Source of the DNA: Sequoia sempervirens
Taxonomy: Eukaryota; Streptophyta; Pinopsida; Cupressales; Cupressaceae
Length of the DNA: 64,000 nt
NCBI GenBank assembly: GCA_007258455.2
Contig: VDFB02000001.1
Span: 16,436,322-16,500,321, forward strand
Direction: 5' to 3'
A model generated the notes under the pieces. The model was not told where the DNA came from, did not search any database, and saw nothing but the letters and a program-made list of their open reading frames with translations. Below are positions 1-10,899 of the stretch, in pieces (position 1 is the first letter of the stretch; each line of letters opens with the position of its first letter). The translations under genes and the position numbers were made by a program.

Positions 1-162
1 TTAATTTGTTCTTTCATTAAGACTATTGCTGATGTTGCTAGCTTCTGATTCTTCTTCTTGTGTTGCTTCTGTTTTAGACTCTTCTACTTTGAATAGAATA
101 TCTTTGATTTCTCCCACTTTTGCAGAGAGATTCCTAATTTCTTTTTGCTAAGTTATAAGCAA

Positions 163-624
163 TCATTTTAAATATACAACATCATCCATTAGTAGATCAA
201 ATTTCTTAAGGATTGCAATAACATCAGTATCAGCATCAAAAATTTTGGATTTGGAAGAAGAGACTTTTTCTTTTCCTTTTCTCTGCCATGGATGGATCCT
301 GTATCCATGGTCCATTTCCATTTCAACCCCTTTTTGGGGTTTTTTCTGTAATCTGAGTTGTTTTTCCACCTTAGCTTTATCTGATTATAAGCTCTTTAAT
401 TTTGCCAGGTGGTGGTGGACAACTTTCTTTCTTTCGTCCTTTCTTCCTGCCATTTTGTAAGGATCTTTTGATTTTTCAATATGTATTTTGACTTTTAGAT
501 CTTGCAAAGTGCTCTTAAGAAGTGAGGTTAGAAAATCCTCATCTAGGTCTGAGCTCTCTGATTCAGGGTCAGACAAATTTTGCATATGTCTATGATGATC
601 CTTTACATCTTTGAATTTTAACAT
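163..624 (-). pseudogene. EPRV post-coat linker, left arm
   Basis: Charged, Lys/Glu-rich segment between coat and protease regions. It matches 5325-5738 on the other arm nearly residue for residue but has its own stop near 385-369. Position and composition suggest a polyprotein linker. No catalytic motif is seen. Confidence 0.55.
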
Positions 625-719
625 GAAACTAGAATCAGGAACAACTTCAACTAATTCATACAGATCTTGTAATTTTGTAATATTGCTACTATCAACAACT
701 TACCATCCTAGGTTATCTT

Positions 720-1992
720 GTTCAAACATTGCATAAATCTTTGTGCCAAGATTTAATTTCTTAGGATAGTTAGTAGCATAATGAGGTCCTTTACAAATAA
801 AGCATTTAATTCATTTTGGGGCCTTATTATTTCTTTTCCTCAACAGGTATGGGGTTGTTCTATGAAACTTTCTTCTCTTGTAGGGGACTACCCTATATTT
901 CTTCTAGGATCCATACTTACCATGCTTGTTGCGTCTGAAGGTGTATTCTCCTTCATGATATTTGTTTTGATAACACCTTCTACATTTACATTTTCTACAA
1001 CAACGTCCTTTTTTGAACTGTTTTAATTGCTGGAAATCCCTAAGCTGATTGATGGGAGGAAGATCACAAAATTCTTTTAAATTACATGAGTAGTTATATT
1101 CTTCCTTATTGAGTTGGAGAGCACCCAACAGACCTTGCTTTTGCAGCTTGTACCTAATCAATCTTTTTATTGTAAGGAAACTTACATCATCAAGTTGTTT
1201 ATGTTCTTTTTTGATTCTATAGTCTTGTGCCCATGCACCTAAGCCACAGGGAAGATAATTCAAATAATACTACTTTGTAGTTAGGTCATGCATTTTATTT
1301 GCTGCAACCATATAAGATTCAAACATGCAGTTGTATTCATCAAATTTAGCTAAATTATTTAGCTTCATGGATTGCAGAATCTTATTGGCTTCTAGGGCTT
1401 GATTAGAGATATCATCATAGAAAATATCTGTTAATAACCATTTGAATTCATCAAATCCAACTTGAAATATATCATCTTTTCCTAGATTTTTAGGATCCAC
1501 CAAAATTGGATCTGTTGATTGAGCAGGAATGGTTTTAGGCATTGGGCCTTGATCTAGCAGATTGTTCCACCAATTTCTCAATTTTCCAGACATAAGTCTT
1601 ATAGTATAAAGAACTTTTGTGGGTTCTGTCCATGAACCACTTCTTTCATATAAATTTTCTAATGTATCAGTCTAGGTTCAGATTGCTTCATATGGGATAA
1701 CCAATTTATCAATGTTTAAAATCTAACCACTAGATGCATAAGGTCGCATCTACTCAGGCTTGAGGTTCTCCATGATTGGTTCTTGCATTTCAATATCCAT
1801 GGTTAACTTCTTCAATGATTCCCATGGTTCTTTTTCTTCTATTTGCTTATATTCAAAAAAATCTAAAACAATTTCCTCAAATTCATTATTTATAGAAGAA
1901 TCAGAGTCACTAGGACTGTTAGAAACAATTAAAGTATCTACATCAGAAGATTCAACATTAGATTCTTTATTTCCATAACTAGGTTCATCCAT
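720..1992 (-). pseudogene. EPRV coat protein region, left arm (broken)
   Basis: The acidic block, the conserved capsid core and the basic Cys/His-rich tail match the right-arm protein at 3807-5243, but the frame is interrupted, for example around 1264-1269 and 1640-1750. The tail has a Cys-rich basic stretch (about 990-960) and a zinc-knuckle-like motif near 800-760. That motif reads C-x2-C-x3-H-x4-Y: its last cysteine is replaced by tyrosine and one spacer residue is missing. The same defect is present in the right arm, so it predates the arm duplication or is natural to this lineage. Confidence 0.7.
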
Positions 1993-2001
1993 GTAGACTG
2001 G

Positions 2002-2893
2002 TTATTCTTGTTCTTGATCCACCCCCAGTTCTGCAAGCCAATTTTTAAGTGGTTCTTCTTTATTGACCAAAGTATGTTCTTTGACTTTTGGCATGGGAAT
2101 GTGTGGAGTTGGCTTATGAGAAAGCCATTTGGAAGTTGAGGCTTTATCTTCCTCACTATGCAGGGGTTTTCTTCTTTGGATCAAAACCTTCTTTGGTTTG
2201 GGAGGTTCTACATTTTTTCCTTTTTTGTCTCTACCTTCTTCTTCTGAACTATCCTTACCAGTTTGGGATACTCTTATTTTTTTTGTGAGCATCCTTACCT
2301 TTTCTAATTTCTTAGCAACATAGTCTAAGAGATTCTTGTTTTCTAAGTCAACAATCTTTCTGGAATTTTCATGTGTCTGCTGATCATCATAAATATGTGT
2401 AAGGTAGTTATCTTGATGCTTTTGTGTAGAAATAACAATTTTGACACTGTTATGAACTTGAATGACATCATAACTAACACTTGTAATGTCATTAGGTAGA
2501 GTAGAACAATAATGTTCAGCATTCTTGACAGAGGTGAAAATCTTTTGTTGATCTTCAGAAATAATTTCAATTTTATTTACAGCTTCTAAGGCTTGGCCAC
2601 TACTAAATCTAATATCTACATCCATGTCATCTATGTTTTCTTGTGCAAAGATCATCCATTGTGCCATCCAATTTCTCTGGGCTTCAGAATTCTTTTGTTT
2701 CTTTCCCAATTCTGTATGAAGTCGTGCTTCATATTTTCCCCACAGTCTTCAATTATGATTGATAACTGTGAATGTTTCAGGAGTAGGCCATCTGTCTGGT
2801 TCATAACCTATGATCTCCTATTCCTGATTGTTTAATTCCATCTTATATATACTCTTTTTCTTAGATCCAGCCCTTGGGAGCTTTGTCTTAGGC
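2002..2893 (-). pseudogene. EPRV pre-coat charged segment, left arm
   Basis: Open from 2709 to 2002 (235 residues), with recognisable similarity continuing upstream to about 2893 through at least one in-frame stop. The N-terminal half is acidic and possibly coiled-coil. The C-terminal half is Lys/Glu/Ser/Pro-rich, like the acidic or disordered N-terminal part of caulimovirid coat precursors. About 355 bp of this segment are missing from the right arm, where the N gap sits, so this is the only copy covering that part. Confidence 0.55.
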
Positions 2894-3009
2894 ATCTTTT
2901 CTTTCATCATACAACCTTTCTCACCCATTTTTGTGAGTTTAATGCCTTTTCCTTTCTGGTCATGTTTTTGTTCTGTTTTTGGAGTCATGGAAAGCTTTTG
3001 ACTGACCTG

Positions 3010-3216
3010 TCAGGATAACCTATCCATAAGTTCAGGGTTACTGCTAAGATCAGAGAGAGTTGCTAAAGATGCTCGGGAAGGATATGGATTTATAGATGGT
3101 TGTTTGTATATGGGGAATTGACTAGATCCTATTGACTCTTTAGGATTGTAGTCAAGATATGGCTTATGGGATGTGCTTGGGAAATTTCGTGACATGGAAT
3201 AAGATCGGGTGAACAT
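3010..3216 (-). pseudogene. EPRV Ser/Pro-rich segment upstream of the coat region
   Basis: A 68-residue open stretch rich in Ser, Pro and Tyr, with no cysteines. It lies 5' of the coat-protein region in the left arm, where caulimovirids carry the end of the movement-protein region or a linker. No movement-protein catalytic or core motif can be recognised, so the assignment is positional. The right arm has no equivalent: its homology to the left arm begins only about 180 bp further inside. Confidence 0.4.
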
Positions 3217-3490
3217 ACTAGGTCATTCACTAGTCATAGGCTTGCTAGCATTGATCTCCAGGCTTTACCTAATGAAACATTGTTTACATATCCTGAAGCC
3301 ATTGGTGAAAAGGAATTATATAAATTGGTTGATCCCAAAACAAAAAAAAAGCACATGCACTTCTAGTGGTTGAGAGTACTAGTAAATGTTGGCATGAAAG
3401 GAATGGAAGACTGTGGGGAAAATATGAAGCATGAATTCATACAGAATTGGGAAAGAAACAAAATAATTTTGAAGCCCAGAGAAATTGGAT

Positions 3491-3590
3491 NNNNNNNNNN
3501 NNNNNNNNNNNNNNNNNNNNNNNNNNNNNNNNNNNNNNNNNNNNNNNNNNNNNNNNNNNNNNNNNNNNNNNNNNNNNNNNNNNNNNNNNN
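3491..3590. other. Assembly gap of 100 N
   Basis: Exactly 100 undetermined bases, a conventional placeholder length. The base before the gap aligns to left-arm position 2666 and the base after it to 2310, so about 355 bp are expected here if the arms are collinear. The gap lies in the pre-coat segment of the right EPRV arm. Confidence 0.95.
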
Positions 3591-3806
3591 AAATTAGAAA
3601 AGGTAAGGATGCTCACAAAAAAAATAAGAGTATCCCAAACTGGTAAGGATAGTTCAGAAGAAGAAGGCAGAGATAAAAAAGGAAAAAGTATAGAACCTCC
3701 CAAACCAAAGAAGGTTTTGATCCAAAGAAGAAAACCCCTGCATAGTGAGGAAGATAAAGCATCAACTTCCAAATGACTTTCTCATAAGCCAACTCCACAT
3801 GTTCCC

Positions 3807-5243
3807 ATGCCAAAAGTCAAAGAACATACTTTGGCCAATAAAGAAGAACCACCTAAAAATTGGCTTGCAGAATTGGGAGTGGATCAAGAACAAGAAGAAC
3901 TAGTCTACATGGATGAACCAGGTTATGCAAATAAAGAATCTAATGTTGAATCTTCTGATGTAGATACTTTAATTATTTCTGACAGTCCTAGTGACTCTAA
4001 TTCCTCTGTAAATAATGACTTTGAGGAAATTGTTTTAGATTTTTCTGAATATAAGCAAATAGAAGAAAAAGAACCATGGGAATCATTGAAGAAGTTAACC
4101 ATGGATATTGAAATGCAAGAACCAGTCATGGAGAACCTCAAGCCTGAGCAGATGCAACCTTATGCATCCAGTGGTTATATTTTAAACATTGATAAATTGG
4201 TTAACCCATATGAAGCAATGTGTACCTGGACTGATACATTAGAAAATTTATTTGAAAGAAGTGGTTCATGGACAGAACCCACAAAATTTCTTTATGTTGT
4301 AAGACTTATGTCTAGAAAATTGAGAAATTGGTGGAACAATCTACCAGATCAAGGCCCAATGCCTAAAACCATTCCTGCTCAATCAACAAATCCAATTCTG
4401 GTGGATCCTAAAAATCTGGGAAAAGATGATATATTTCAAGCTAGATTTGATGAATTCAAATGGTTATTAATAGATCTTTTCTGTGATGATATCTCTAATC
4501 AAGCCCTAGAAGCCAATAAGATTCTGCAATCCATGAAGCTAAAGAATTTAGCTAAATTTGATGAATGCATCTGCATGTTTGAATCTTATATGGTTGTAGC
4601 AAATAAAATGCATGACCTAACTACAAAGCAGTATTATTTGAATTCTCTTCCCTGTGGCTTAGGTGCATGGGCACAAGACTATATAATCAGAAAAGAACAT
4701 AAACAGCTTGATGATGTAAGTTTCCCTACAATAAAAAGATTGATTAGGTACAAGCTGGAAAAGCAATGTATGTTGGGTGCTCTCCAACTCAATAAGGAAG
4801 AATATAACTACACATGTAATTTAAAAGAATTTTGTGATCTTCCTCCCATCAATCAGCTCAGGGATTTCCAGCAATTAAAACAGTTCAAAAAAGGAGGTTG
4901 TGGTAGAAAATTTAAATGCAGAAGGTGTTCTCGAAACAAATATCATGAAGGAGAATACACCTTCAGACGCAGCAAGCATGGTAAGTATGGATCCAAGAAG
5001 AAATATAGGGCAGTCCCCTACAAGAGAAGAAAGTTTCATAGAACACCCCCATACTTGTTGAGGAAAAGAAATAATAAGGCCCCAAAAGGAATTAAATGCT
5101 TTATTTGTAAAGGACCTCATTATGCTACTAACTATCCTAAGAAATTAAATCCTGGCACAAAGATTTATGCAATGTTTGAACAAGATAACCCAGGATGGGA
5201 AGTTGTTGATAGTAGCAATATTACAGAATTACAAGATCTGTAA
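3807..5243 (+). pseudogene. EPRV coat protein region, right arm
   Basis: 478 residues open from an internal Met; similarity extends upstream across the N gap to about 3447, so this start is not the true one. Domains: acidic Ser/Asp/Glu-rich N-terminal third (residues 1-115), capsid core (about 120-360), strongly basic Cys-containing tract (about 365-425) and a degenerate zinc knuckle near nt 5098-5140 reading C-x2-C-x3-H-x4-Y. This architecture is typical of caulimovirid capsid proteins, which bind the DNA genome and pregenomic RNA. The terminal stop (TAA near 5241) corresponds to a tyrosine codon in the left arm, so it is a private lesion. Confidence 0.75.
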
Positions 5244-5324
5244 GAATTAGTTGAAGTTGTTCCTAATTCTAGTTTCATGTTAAAATTCAAAGATGTAAAG
5301 GATCGTCATAGACATATGTAAAAT

Positions 5325-5738
5325 TTGTCTGACCCTGAATCAGAGAGCTCAAACCTAGATGAGGATTTTCTAACCTCACTTCTTAAGAGCACTTTGCAAG
5401 ATCTAAAAGTCAAAATACAGATTGAAAAATCAAAAGATCCTTACAAAATGGCAGGAACAAAGGACGAAAGAAAGAAAGCTATCCACCACCACCTGGAAAA
5501 ATTAAAGAGCTTAGAATCAGATAAAGCTGAGGTGGAAAAACAACTCAGATTACAGAAAAAACCCCAAAAAGGGGTTGAAAAGGAAATGGACCATGGATAC
5601 AGGATCCCTCCATGGCAGAGAAAAGGAAAAGAAAAAGTCTCTTCTTCCAAATCCAAAATTTTTGATGTTGATACTGATGTTATTGCAATCCTTAAGAAAT
5701 TTGATCTACTAATCGACGATGTTGCAGATTTAAAATGA
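5325..5738 (+). pseudogene. EPRV post-coat linker, right arm
   Basis: 137 residues, Lys/Glu-rich, starting after a private TAA near 5319 that is CAA in the left arm. It continues the polyprotein between coat and protease. It has no recognised domain and ends at a TGA before the protease segment. Confidence 0.55.
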
Positions 5739-5899
5739 TTGCTTATAACTCAGCAAAAATAAAATAGGAATCTCTCTGTAGAAGTGGGAGAAATCAAAGA
5801 TTCTATTCAAAGTAGAAGAGTCTAAAAAAGAAGCAACACAAGAAGAAGAATCAGAAGCTTACAGCACCAGCAATAGTCTTAATGAAAGAACAAATGACA

Positions 5900-6345
5900 A
5901 ATCTTGCTCTCTATTGCTTGCAAACAATGGTAACTATATCAGAATTAATTTATGTTTTCACGGATATAAGAAAATTCCATTGGATGCATTTGTGGATACA
6001 GGTTCCTCTAGATCATTGGCAAAAACCAATGTTATTCCTACAGAATTCTGGAAAGAATGACCTGATCTTCCACATAGTTATGCAATTAATGAAGAAAGGA
6101 TTCAGATGGGCAGGTATGCACAAGATGTCTACATAGAAATTATGGGTCAAATTTTCATCACTGATTTCATTGAGTATAATGATCTAGAAGATGATGTTCT
6201 ATTGGGATTTTTGTTTCTAACAAAATATGAGCCACTCCAGTTTTGGAAACATAAGATTTCTTTAAGACACGAAGATGGACAAATTGAGATTCCTGCACTT
6301 AAATTTGTGAACCATAAGTTTGAACATAGCGAGAAAAAGAAATAG
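5900..6345 (+). pseudogene. EPRV aspartic protease
   Basis: Retropepsin-like active-site motif D-T-G-S-S at nt 5995-6009, preceded by a typical hydrophobic beta strand and followed about 70 codons later by an L-G-F/L-x-F-L type strand near 6210. The frame is broken by TGA at 6058-6060 (probably from a Trp codon) and by TAG after 6342. In the family this enzyme releases capsid and RT from the polyprotein. It follows the coat region without an integrase or env, as in caulimovirids. Confidence 0.75.
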
Positions 6346-6369
6346 AAAGAGTCAGTAAAAGAACTAGCA

Positions 6370-6885
6370 GAGAAACCTCCTGATGTGTTCAATGAAATTA
6401 AACAGAGATTTGAAATAGATTGTTGCAGCATGAACCCATTACAGTTTTGGTCCTAGGATCATGAAGAATGTGAAATACAGATATGGCCAAAGTATCAATC
6501 AGTCATACCTCATGAGCCAGCCTATCTAATGAGTCCAAAAGAAACAAAAGAAATGGATGAGTAGTTGCGAGAATTACTTAACGGATATTTCATCCATCCC
6601 AGTAAAAGACCATTTCCATGCCCAGCTTCCCTAGTCAACAAGAGAGTAGAACAGGTAAGAGGGAAAAAGAGACTTTGCATCAATTATAAGCCTCTTAATG
6701 ACATTATCCTTCCATTTAACTATCCCATACCATTTAGCACTGATTTAATCAGAAGAGTTGCCACTAAAAAGGTTTTTTCAAAGTTTGACTGTAAATTAGG
6801 ATTTTGGCAAATTAAGGTAAAAGAATCAGACAGATATAAGACAACATTCTCAGTCCCACAAGGATTGTATGAATGGAATGTTAAT
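6370..6885 (+). pseudogene. EPRV reverse transcriptase, N-terminal part only
   Basis: Contains the early RT blocks: a basic R-L-C-I-N-Y-K-x-L-N-D motif near 6667-6705 and F-S-K-F-D-C-K-x-G-F-W-Q-I near 6778-6815, both characteristic of Caulimoviridae/Ty3 RT, followed by the start of the P-Q-G block. The sequence then leaves the family at about 6880, before the Y-x-D-D catalytic block. In-frame stops lie near 6456 and 6562. The truncation makes it non-functional regardless. Confidence 0.8.
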
Positions 6886-6929
6886 TTAATTAATATTAAC
6901 AAAGGATGTGAAATAGATGAATAAAGCGG

Positions 6930-7830
6930 TGAATTTGACCGTGTGGGAGTAATCTAATTTATATGTCTACACATGTCAATGGATTTTTTAAGTTTGGATA
7001 ACTTCAGTGTGGTGTATGGCTTCCATTTTGATTTCGTCTAGTGCATTCAAGTTGTGTAATCTTTCATTTTGTGTTGTTGAGAATTCCATGGCCAATGTAA
7101 CTATTGCTCTTAATGTTTTATATTCAAATTTTATAGGAATTACTACCTTCTTACCATACACTAGTTCATATGGTATAAAACCTAGTTTGGTTTTCCAAGT
7201 TGTTCTATAAGCCCAAACTGCATCAAGAAATCTAGGTGCCTAGTATTTCCTATTAATTTACACTATTTTAATAAGGATGTTTTCAATCTCTCTGTTGGTG
7301 ACTTCCACTTTCCCATTGTCTTGAGGGTGGTAGGGTGTGGAATTCCTATGTTTGATCTCATATTCTTGAACCAATTTTTTTATTAGCTCTTATGTAAACT
7401 GAGGTCCTTGGTTTGTGACAATTTCTCTTAGATCTCCATATCTTGTGAGTATATATTCATACAGAAACTTCAACACATTCACATCCCTTGTAAACTGTAA
7501 AGCCTTAACCTCTACCCACTTTGTAAGGTAATTTGTGTATACCGATATGTACTCTTTGTTGTATAATTTTCTTTCAATTGGACCAATAAAGTCTAATCCC
7601 CATTTGTCAAATGGTTTTATTGCTAGTTGTGGTTACAATGGAATTTCATTTTCTTTTATTGGCCTTCCCATTTTTTGACATCTATCACAATTCCTAGTGT
7701 ACTTTACTACATCTTTATGAAGTGTTGGCCAATAATAGCCAATATTGAGAATATTAAGAGATGTTTTCTTTGTTGAAAAGCATCCTCCATAGGGTTCATC
7801 ATGGCATTCTCTAAGGATATCATACACTTC
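6930..7830 (-). pseudogene. T1 integrase
   Basis: H-H-C-C zinc domain open at 7827-7633, with a typical N-C-D-R-C-Q-K-M-G run near 7685-7665. The catalytic core is in several frames (7630-7220). The second catalytic Asp context V-T-D-x-G reads V-T-N-Q-G near 7420-7400, so the metal-binding Asp is lost. The downstream block with T-T-W-K and P-Y-E-L-V-Y-G-K is clear at 7210-7150. It ends near 6930 before any C-terminal domain. Stops and frameshifts are frequent. Confidence 0.75.
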
Positions 7831-8540
7831 ATCTTCTTTGATGCATATTCTTACTATGTTTTCTAAGCCTATGTAAAATAAGTATCCAACTAACTAGGAG
7901 TAGGGAAAACTCTTGGTAACCAATTTCCTCTTTTCTCTTGGTGAGAAATGGGGTGGTGTCTTTCCTACTACAAGATAGTTGGTAATATTTCAATACAAGT
8001 TGCATGTAGAGATAGAGCAAACAAATTATCATCTAGGAATGAATCATCAACAACATCTTCTTTTGATTTGGTTGGCAATTTAGATATAAAATATGCCACT
8101 ACATTTATTTTACCTAGCTTATCTATAATGGTAATGTGAAATTCTTGAAGCAACACTAACCATTTGACAAGTCTGTCACCAGCCACTAGATTATTCATGA
8201 GATACCTTATTGATGTTTAATCAGTGTGTATGAACATTGAATACCCTATAATATAATGTTTGAATTTTTTTATTGCATAAGTTATTCCTAACATCTCAAT
8301 CTCTACTATTGTATAATTGAGTTTTTTCCCTTGTAGATTTTTGTTGATGTAATATATGGCATGCTCTTTATTCCCTTCCTTTTGTCCAAGCAAAAAATCC
8401 TATAGAAAAATTAGAAGCATTTATATCGATCTGGAAAGGTAAACTCCAATTTGGGCCTCTCAAAACAAAGGTTTTGGTTAATGTTTCCTTGAGTGCTTCA
8501 AAGGAATTATGACAAGTTATCAATTCAAATTCAACATCTT
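7830..8540 (-). pseudogene. T1 RNase H region
   Basis: Follows RT on the minus strand. The segment 8198-7968 reads like the end of a Ty3 RNase H and its tether (W-L-V-L-L-Q-E-F-H-I followed by K-x-x-V-A-D/Y-x-x-S). Upstream blocks near 8430-8220 are recognisable but broken by stops. Catalytic residues cannot be followed confidently. Confidence 0.6.
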
Positions 8541-9310
8541 TTTATAGTAATACAAATAGTAGGGCTATAAGTTTTCTAAAGTCTTGGATGAATCTCCTAT
8601 AATACCCAAGATTTCCTAGGAAACTCCTAACATCTAATTGTATTTTAGGCTTGGGGAGTGTTGATATCACTTCAATTTTGTTGGGGTCTACTTGAATTCC
8701 TTCACTTGATACACAATTTCCTAATACAATCACTTCAGTCATCATCATGTAGCATTTCTCATGGCTTGGGGATAAGTTATTTTCTTGAAACCCTTTTAGT
8801 ATGTTCTCTAAATTTCCAAGTGATTCATCATAGGTATTACCATAAGTTATGAAATCATCCATTTAAACCTCCATGGAATCATGTACAAAGTCTGTGAATA
8901 TTCTCAATACTACCCTCTGGAAGGTGGGTGGTGCATTGTACAACACAAATGGAAAGAAAGAATAAGCATATGTATGCTAAGGGCATGTGACTGTTGTCTT
9001 GTCATGTTCTTTTGATGCTATCTTAATTTGGTTGTAGCCACTAAATCCATCCAAAAAGGAAAATTACCTTTTTATTGCTAATGAATCAAGTACTTGGTCA
9101 ATGGAGGGGATTGGAAAGTGATCCTTCCTAGTAGTAGCATTCAATTCTCAGTAGCCTACACACACTCTCCACTTCCTCCTTTTTTAGCGATAATTACTAG
9201 GGGTGACACCCATTGACTATCAAAGATGGGGTAGATAAAGCCCATATCAAGAAATTTTTGTAATTTTGATTTAACTATATCATGGACTAGAGGGTTCATC
9301 CTCCTTTGGG
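8540..9310 (-). pseudogene. T1 reverse transcriptase
   Basis: Begins near 9310-9190 with the conserved V-K-x-x-L-x-K-x-L-D-x-G-x-I-Y-P-I-x-D-S-x-W-V-S-P block. The catalytic Y-M-D-D box lies at about 8866-8853, but the Tyr codon is now TAA, followed by intact M-D-D-F. The thumb and connection (8862-8542) are open and show L-G-x-x-V-S-x-x-G-I-x-V-D-P-x-K and F-L-G-x-x-G-Y-Y-R-R-F-I. A clear Ty3-type RT pseudogene. Confidence 0.8.
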
Positions 9311-9319
9311 GTTATCTAA

Positions 9320-10078
9320 CTGGTTTGAAACCATCATTGATGTAAATCCTATACATGCATAATGTTGGGTATATCCCCTTCATTTCATGGTAATCCCATG
9401 CAAAGTCTGTTGTGTGTGCTTTTAGCACATTTATTAGTGAGGTTTGTTGTATATCAATCAATTAATTGTTAACATTAAATATTTTACCTGACATTATCTC
9501 TAAAGTTACTAATGTTTTTTGAATAGATGATAGGTCAAGTCTTGCTATATTTGGAACACATTGGTGTGGTAAAAAAGTGTGGAATATTTAGGAAATTGAC
9601 TCAGATGAATTGGCAGGGATCATATCTTGTGGAGGATCCTAAATCTACATGTTATACAGTCATGATGTTGTGGGTCCTTACCATAGTTATTTTCCATGAT
9701 TTTTGTTATCAATTCATCTTCATCTTGGTTTTCTAACAATGGGTTACATTCAATAGTCATCAGTGCTAGCAAGGAGTACTAATCTTCCTCATCTAGGGTA
9801 ATCCAAATGGTTTATTCTAGTTTTGCATGTTTCTAGGCAAGCAAATAAAGGACTAATTTCTTAGTCACATTTCTATTAGAAATAATCATGTTCCGGGACC
9901 TACAACCTATGAAGAAATTTGTTGTTGCCAACCAAGGTCTACCTAAAATGAGGGGATAGCCTACAAGATTAGCTTTCAGTTGCAATAATATAAATCTTTT
10001 ATGGTACTCCCATTAATCTAATGTTATTACTGAGTATTCAATGATACCCTCAGGCTTAACTATTGACCTATCTACCAA
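9320..10078 (-). pseudogene. T1 protease-RT spacer
   Basis: Decayed coding sequence joining the protease and RT of T1. Fragments of pol-like sequence are visible on the minus strand but no block can be assigned. The plus-strand open stretch 9527-9736 is incidental. Confidence 0.35.
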
Positions 10079-10336
10079 CTACAAAACAATAGATGTAGGT
10101 ATAAGTTCTATTAGTTGTAATAACTTCATTGTCTCATTGGTAATTACATTAATAGTTTCTCCCAATTCAATTAGGGTGTTCTTAATGAGAGTCCCATTTA
10201 TCTTGGCATCCACTACAAGGCTCCCAGGGTCTGCATACTTGGGACAGTTATGTTTCCCAACATAACATTTGCAAGTTGTCCTAAGACATGTATAGTCTAA
10301 GGGTATTTTCACTTTCTTCCTAACTTTTGAAGGCAT
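10079..10336 (-). pseudogene. T1 protease
   Basis: 85 residues. The active-site triplet reads E-L-G where the family has D-L-G or D-S-G, followed by the usual hydrophobic N-V-I/M-x-x-E-T/M and L-x-L strands. Position between gag and RT supports the call. Loss of the catalytic Asp would inactivate it. Confidence 0.65.
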
Positions 10337-10899
10337 AGTTATCTCACTATTTTAGTATAAATAGAAAAAATTTATAATGGCTTGGATAAGGGGTATTTTG
10401 ATGCAAACATCTTTAAGTTGTCCCAATAGGTCATTTTTAGCTTGTGTTTGATGCTTTTGAACTACTAATATTTTAGGGAATGGAGGATATATACTTGGAT
10501 TAGTTGATTTAACCTAATTTGACTCAGGATCCTTAGGTTGGTTGTCCAAGATCTCTTCTTAGGGTTCCTCATCAACCAATTTAGTGATATGAGGAGATGA
10601 AGGACTAGCCAACATTTTACATAACTTGAGGTGGACATCACTCACCTCTACACCATAAGTAGGATATTGAAAAAATTCATTAGTATAATCATTTTGAACA
10701 TGCTTATTATTGAGGTTAGGTACATGTTGAGCTAGTGGATATGGTGCTCTAGGTGGTTGTGGTGATTAATTTATTGGGTTTGGCATAATGTCTTGTTGTT
10801 GTGGCTACAAGGGCTATTATGACTGTTGATAATTCATGCTTTAGTTTTTCCATTGTTGTCCCCTTTGCCATCGTGGTTTCCATTGGTTTTGTTGGGGTG

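Larger units (their letters stand above)
1..3230 (-). mobile_element. Endogenous pararetrovirus, left inverted arm
   Basis: Minus-strand copy of a decayed caulimovirid-like polyprotein. It is homologous to the plus-strand copy at about 3400-5893 and continues off the left edge. Order 5' to 3' on the minus strand: a Ser/Pro-rich segment (3216-3010), a charged pre-coat segment (2893-2002), the coat-protein region with basic and Cys/His-rich stretches (about 1990-720) and a charged post-coat segment (624-163). In an 80-residue acidic block (1992-1750) I count 71 residues identical to the right arm. The frame is interrupted by several stops and shifts. The family call rests on gene order and on the protease/RT seen in the other arm. 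Plant EPRVs are usually inactive and multicopy. Confidence 0.8.
3231..6885 (+). mobile_element. Endogenous pararetrovirus, right inverted arm (3'-truncated)
   Basis: Plus-strand copy reading pre-coat, coat, linker, aspartic protease and the first part of reverse transcriptase. Homology to the left arm starts near 3400; 3231-3400 is coding-like sequence not found in the left arm. It ends abruptly near 6880 inside the RT domain, where unrelated AT-rich sequence leads into a Ty3 integrase on the other strand. RNase H and the rest of RT are absent. Protease directly after a coat protein with a basic Cys-rich tail, and the RT motif style, fit Caulimoviridae better than Ty3 elements, since no integrase is linked. 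Confidence 0.8.

Noticed and set aside
1..6885. Inverted arms as one large foldback DNA transposon
   Set aside because: Arms encode pararetroviral coat, protease and RT, the arm ends do not match, and no terminal duplication is visible.
3447..6885. Right EPRV arm as a Ty3 retrotransposon
   Set aside because: No LTR, PBS or integrase accompanies it, and a coat protein with acidic N-terminus and basic Cys-rich tail precedes the protease, which fits caulimovirids better.
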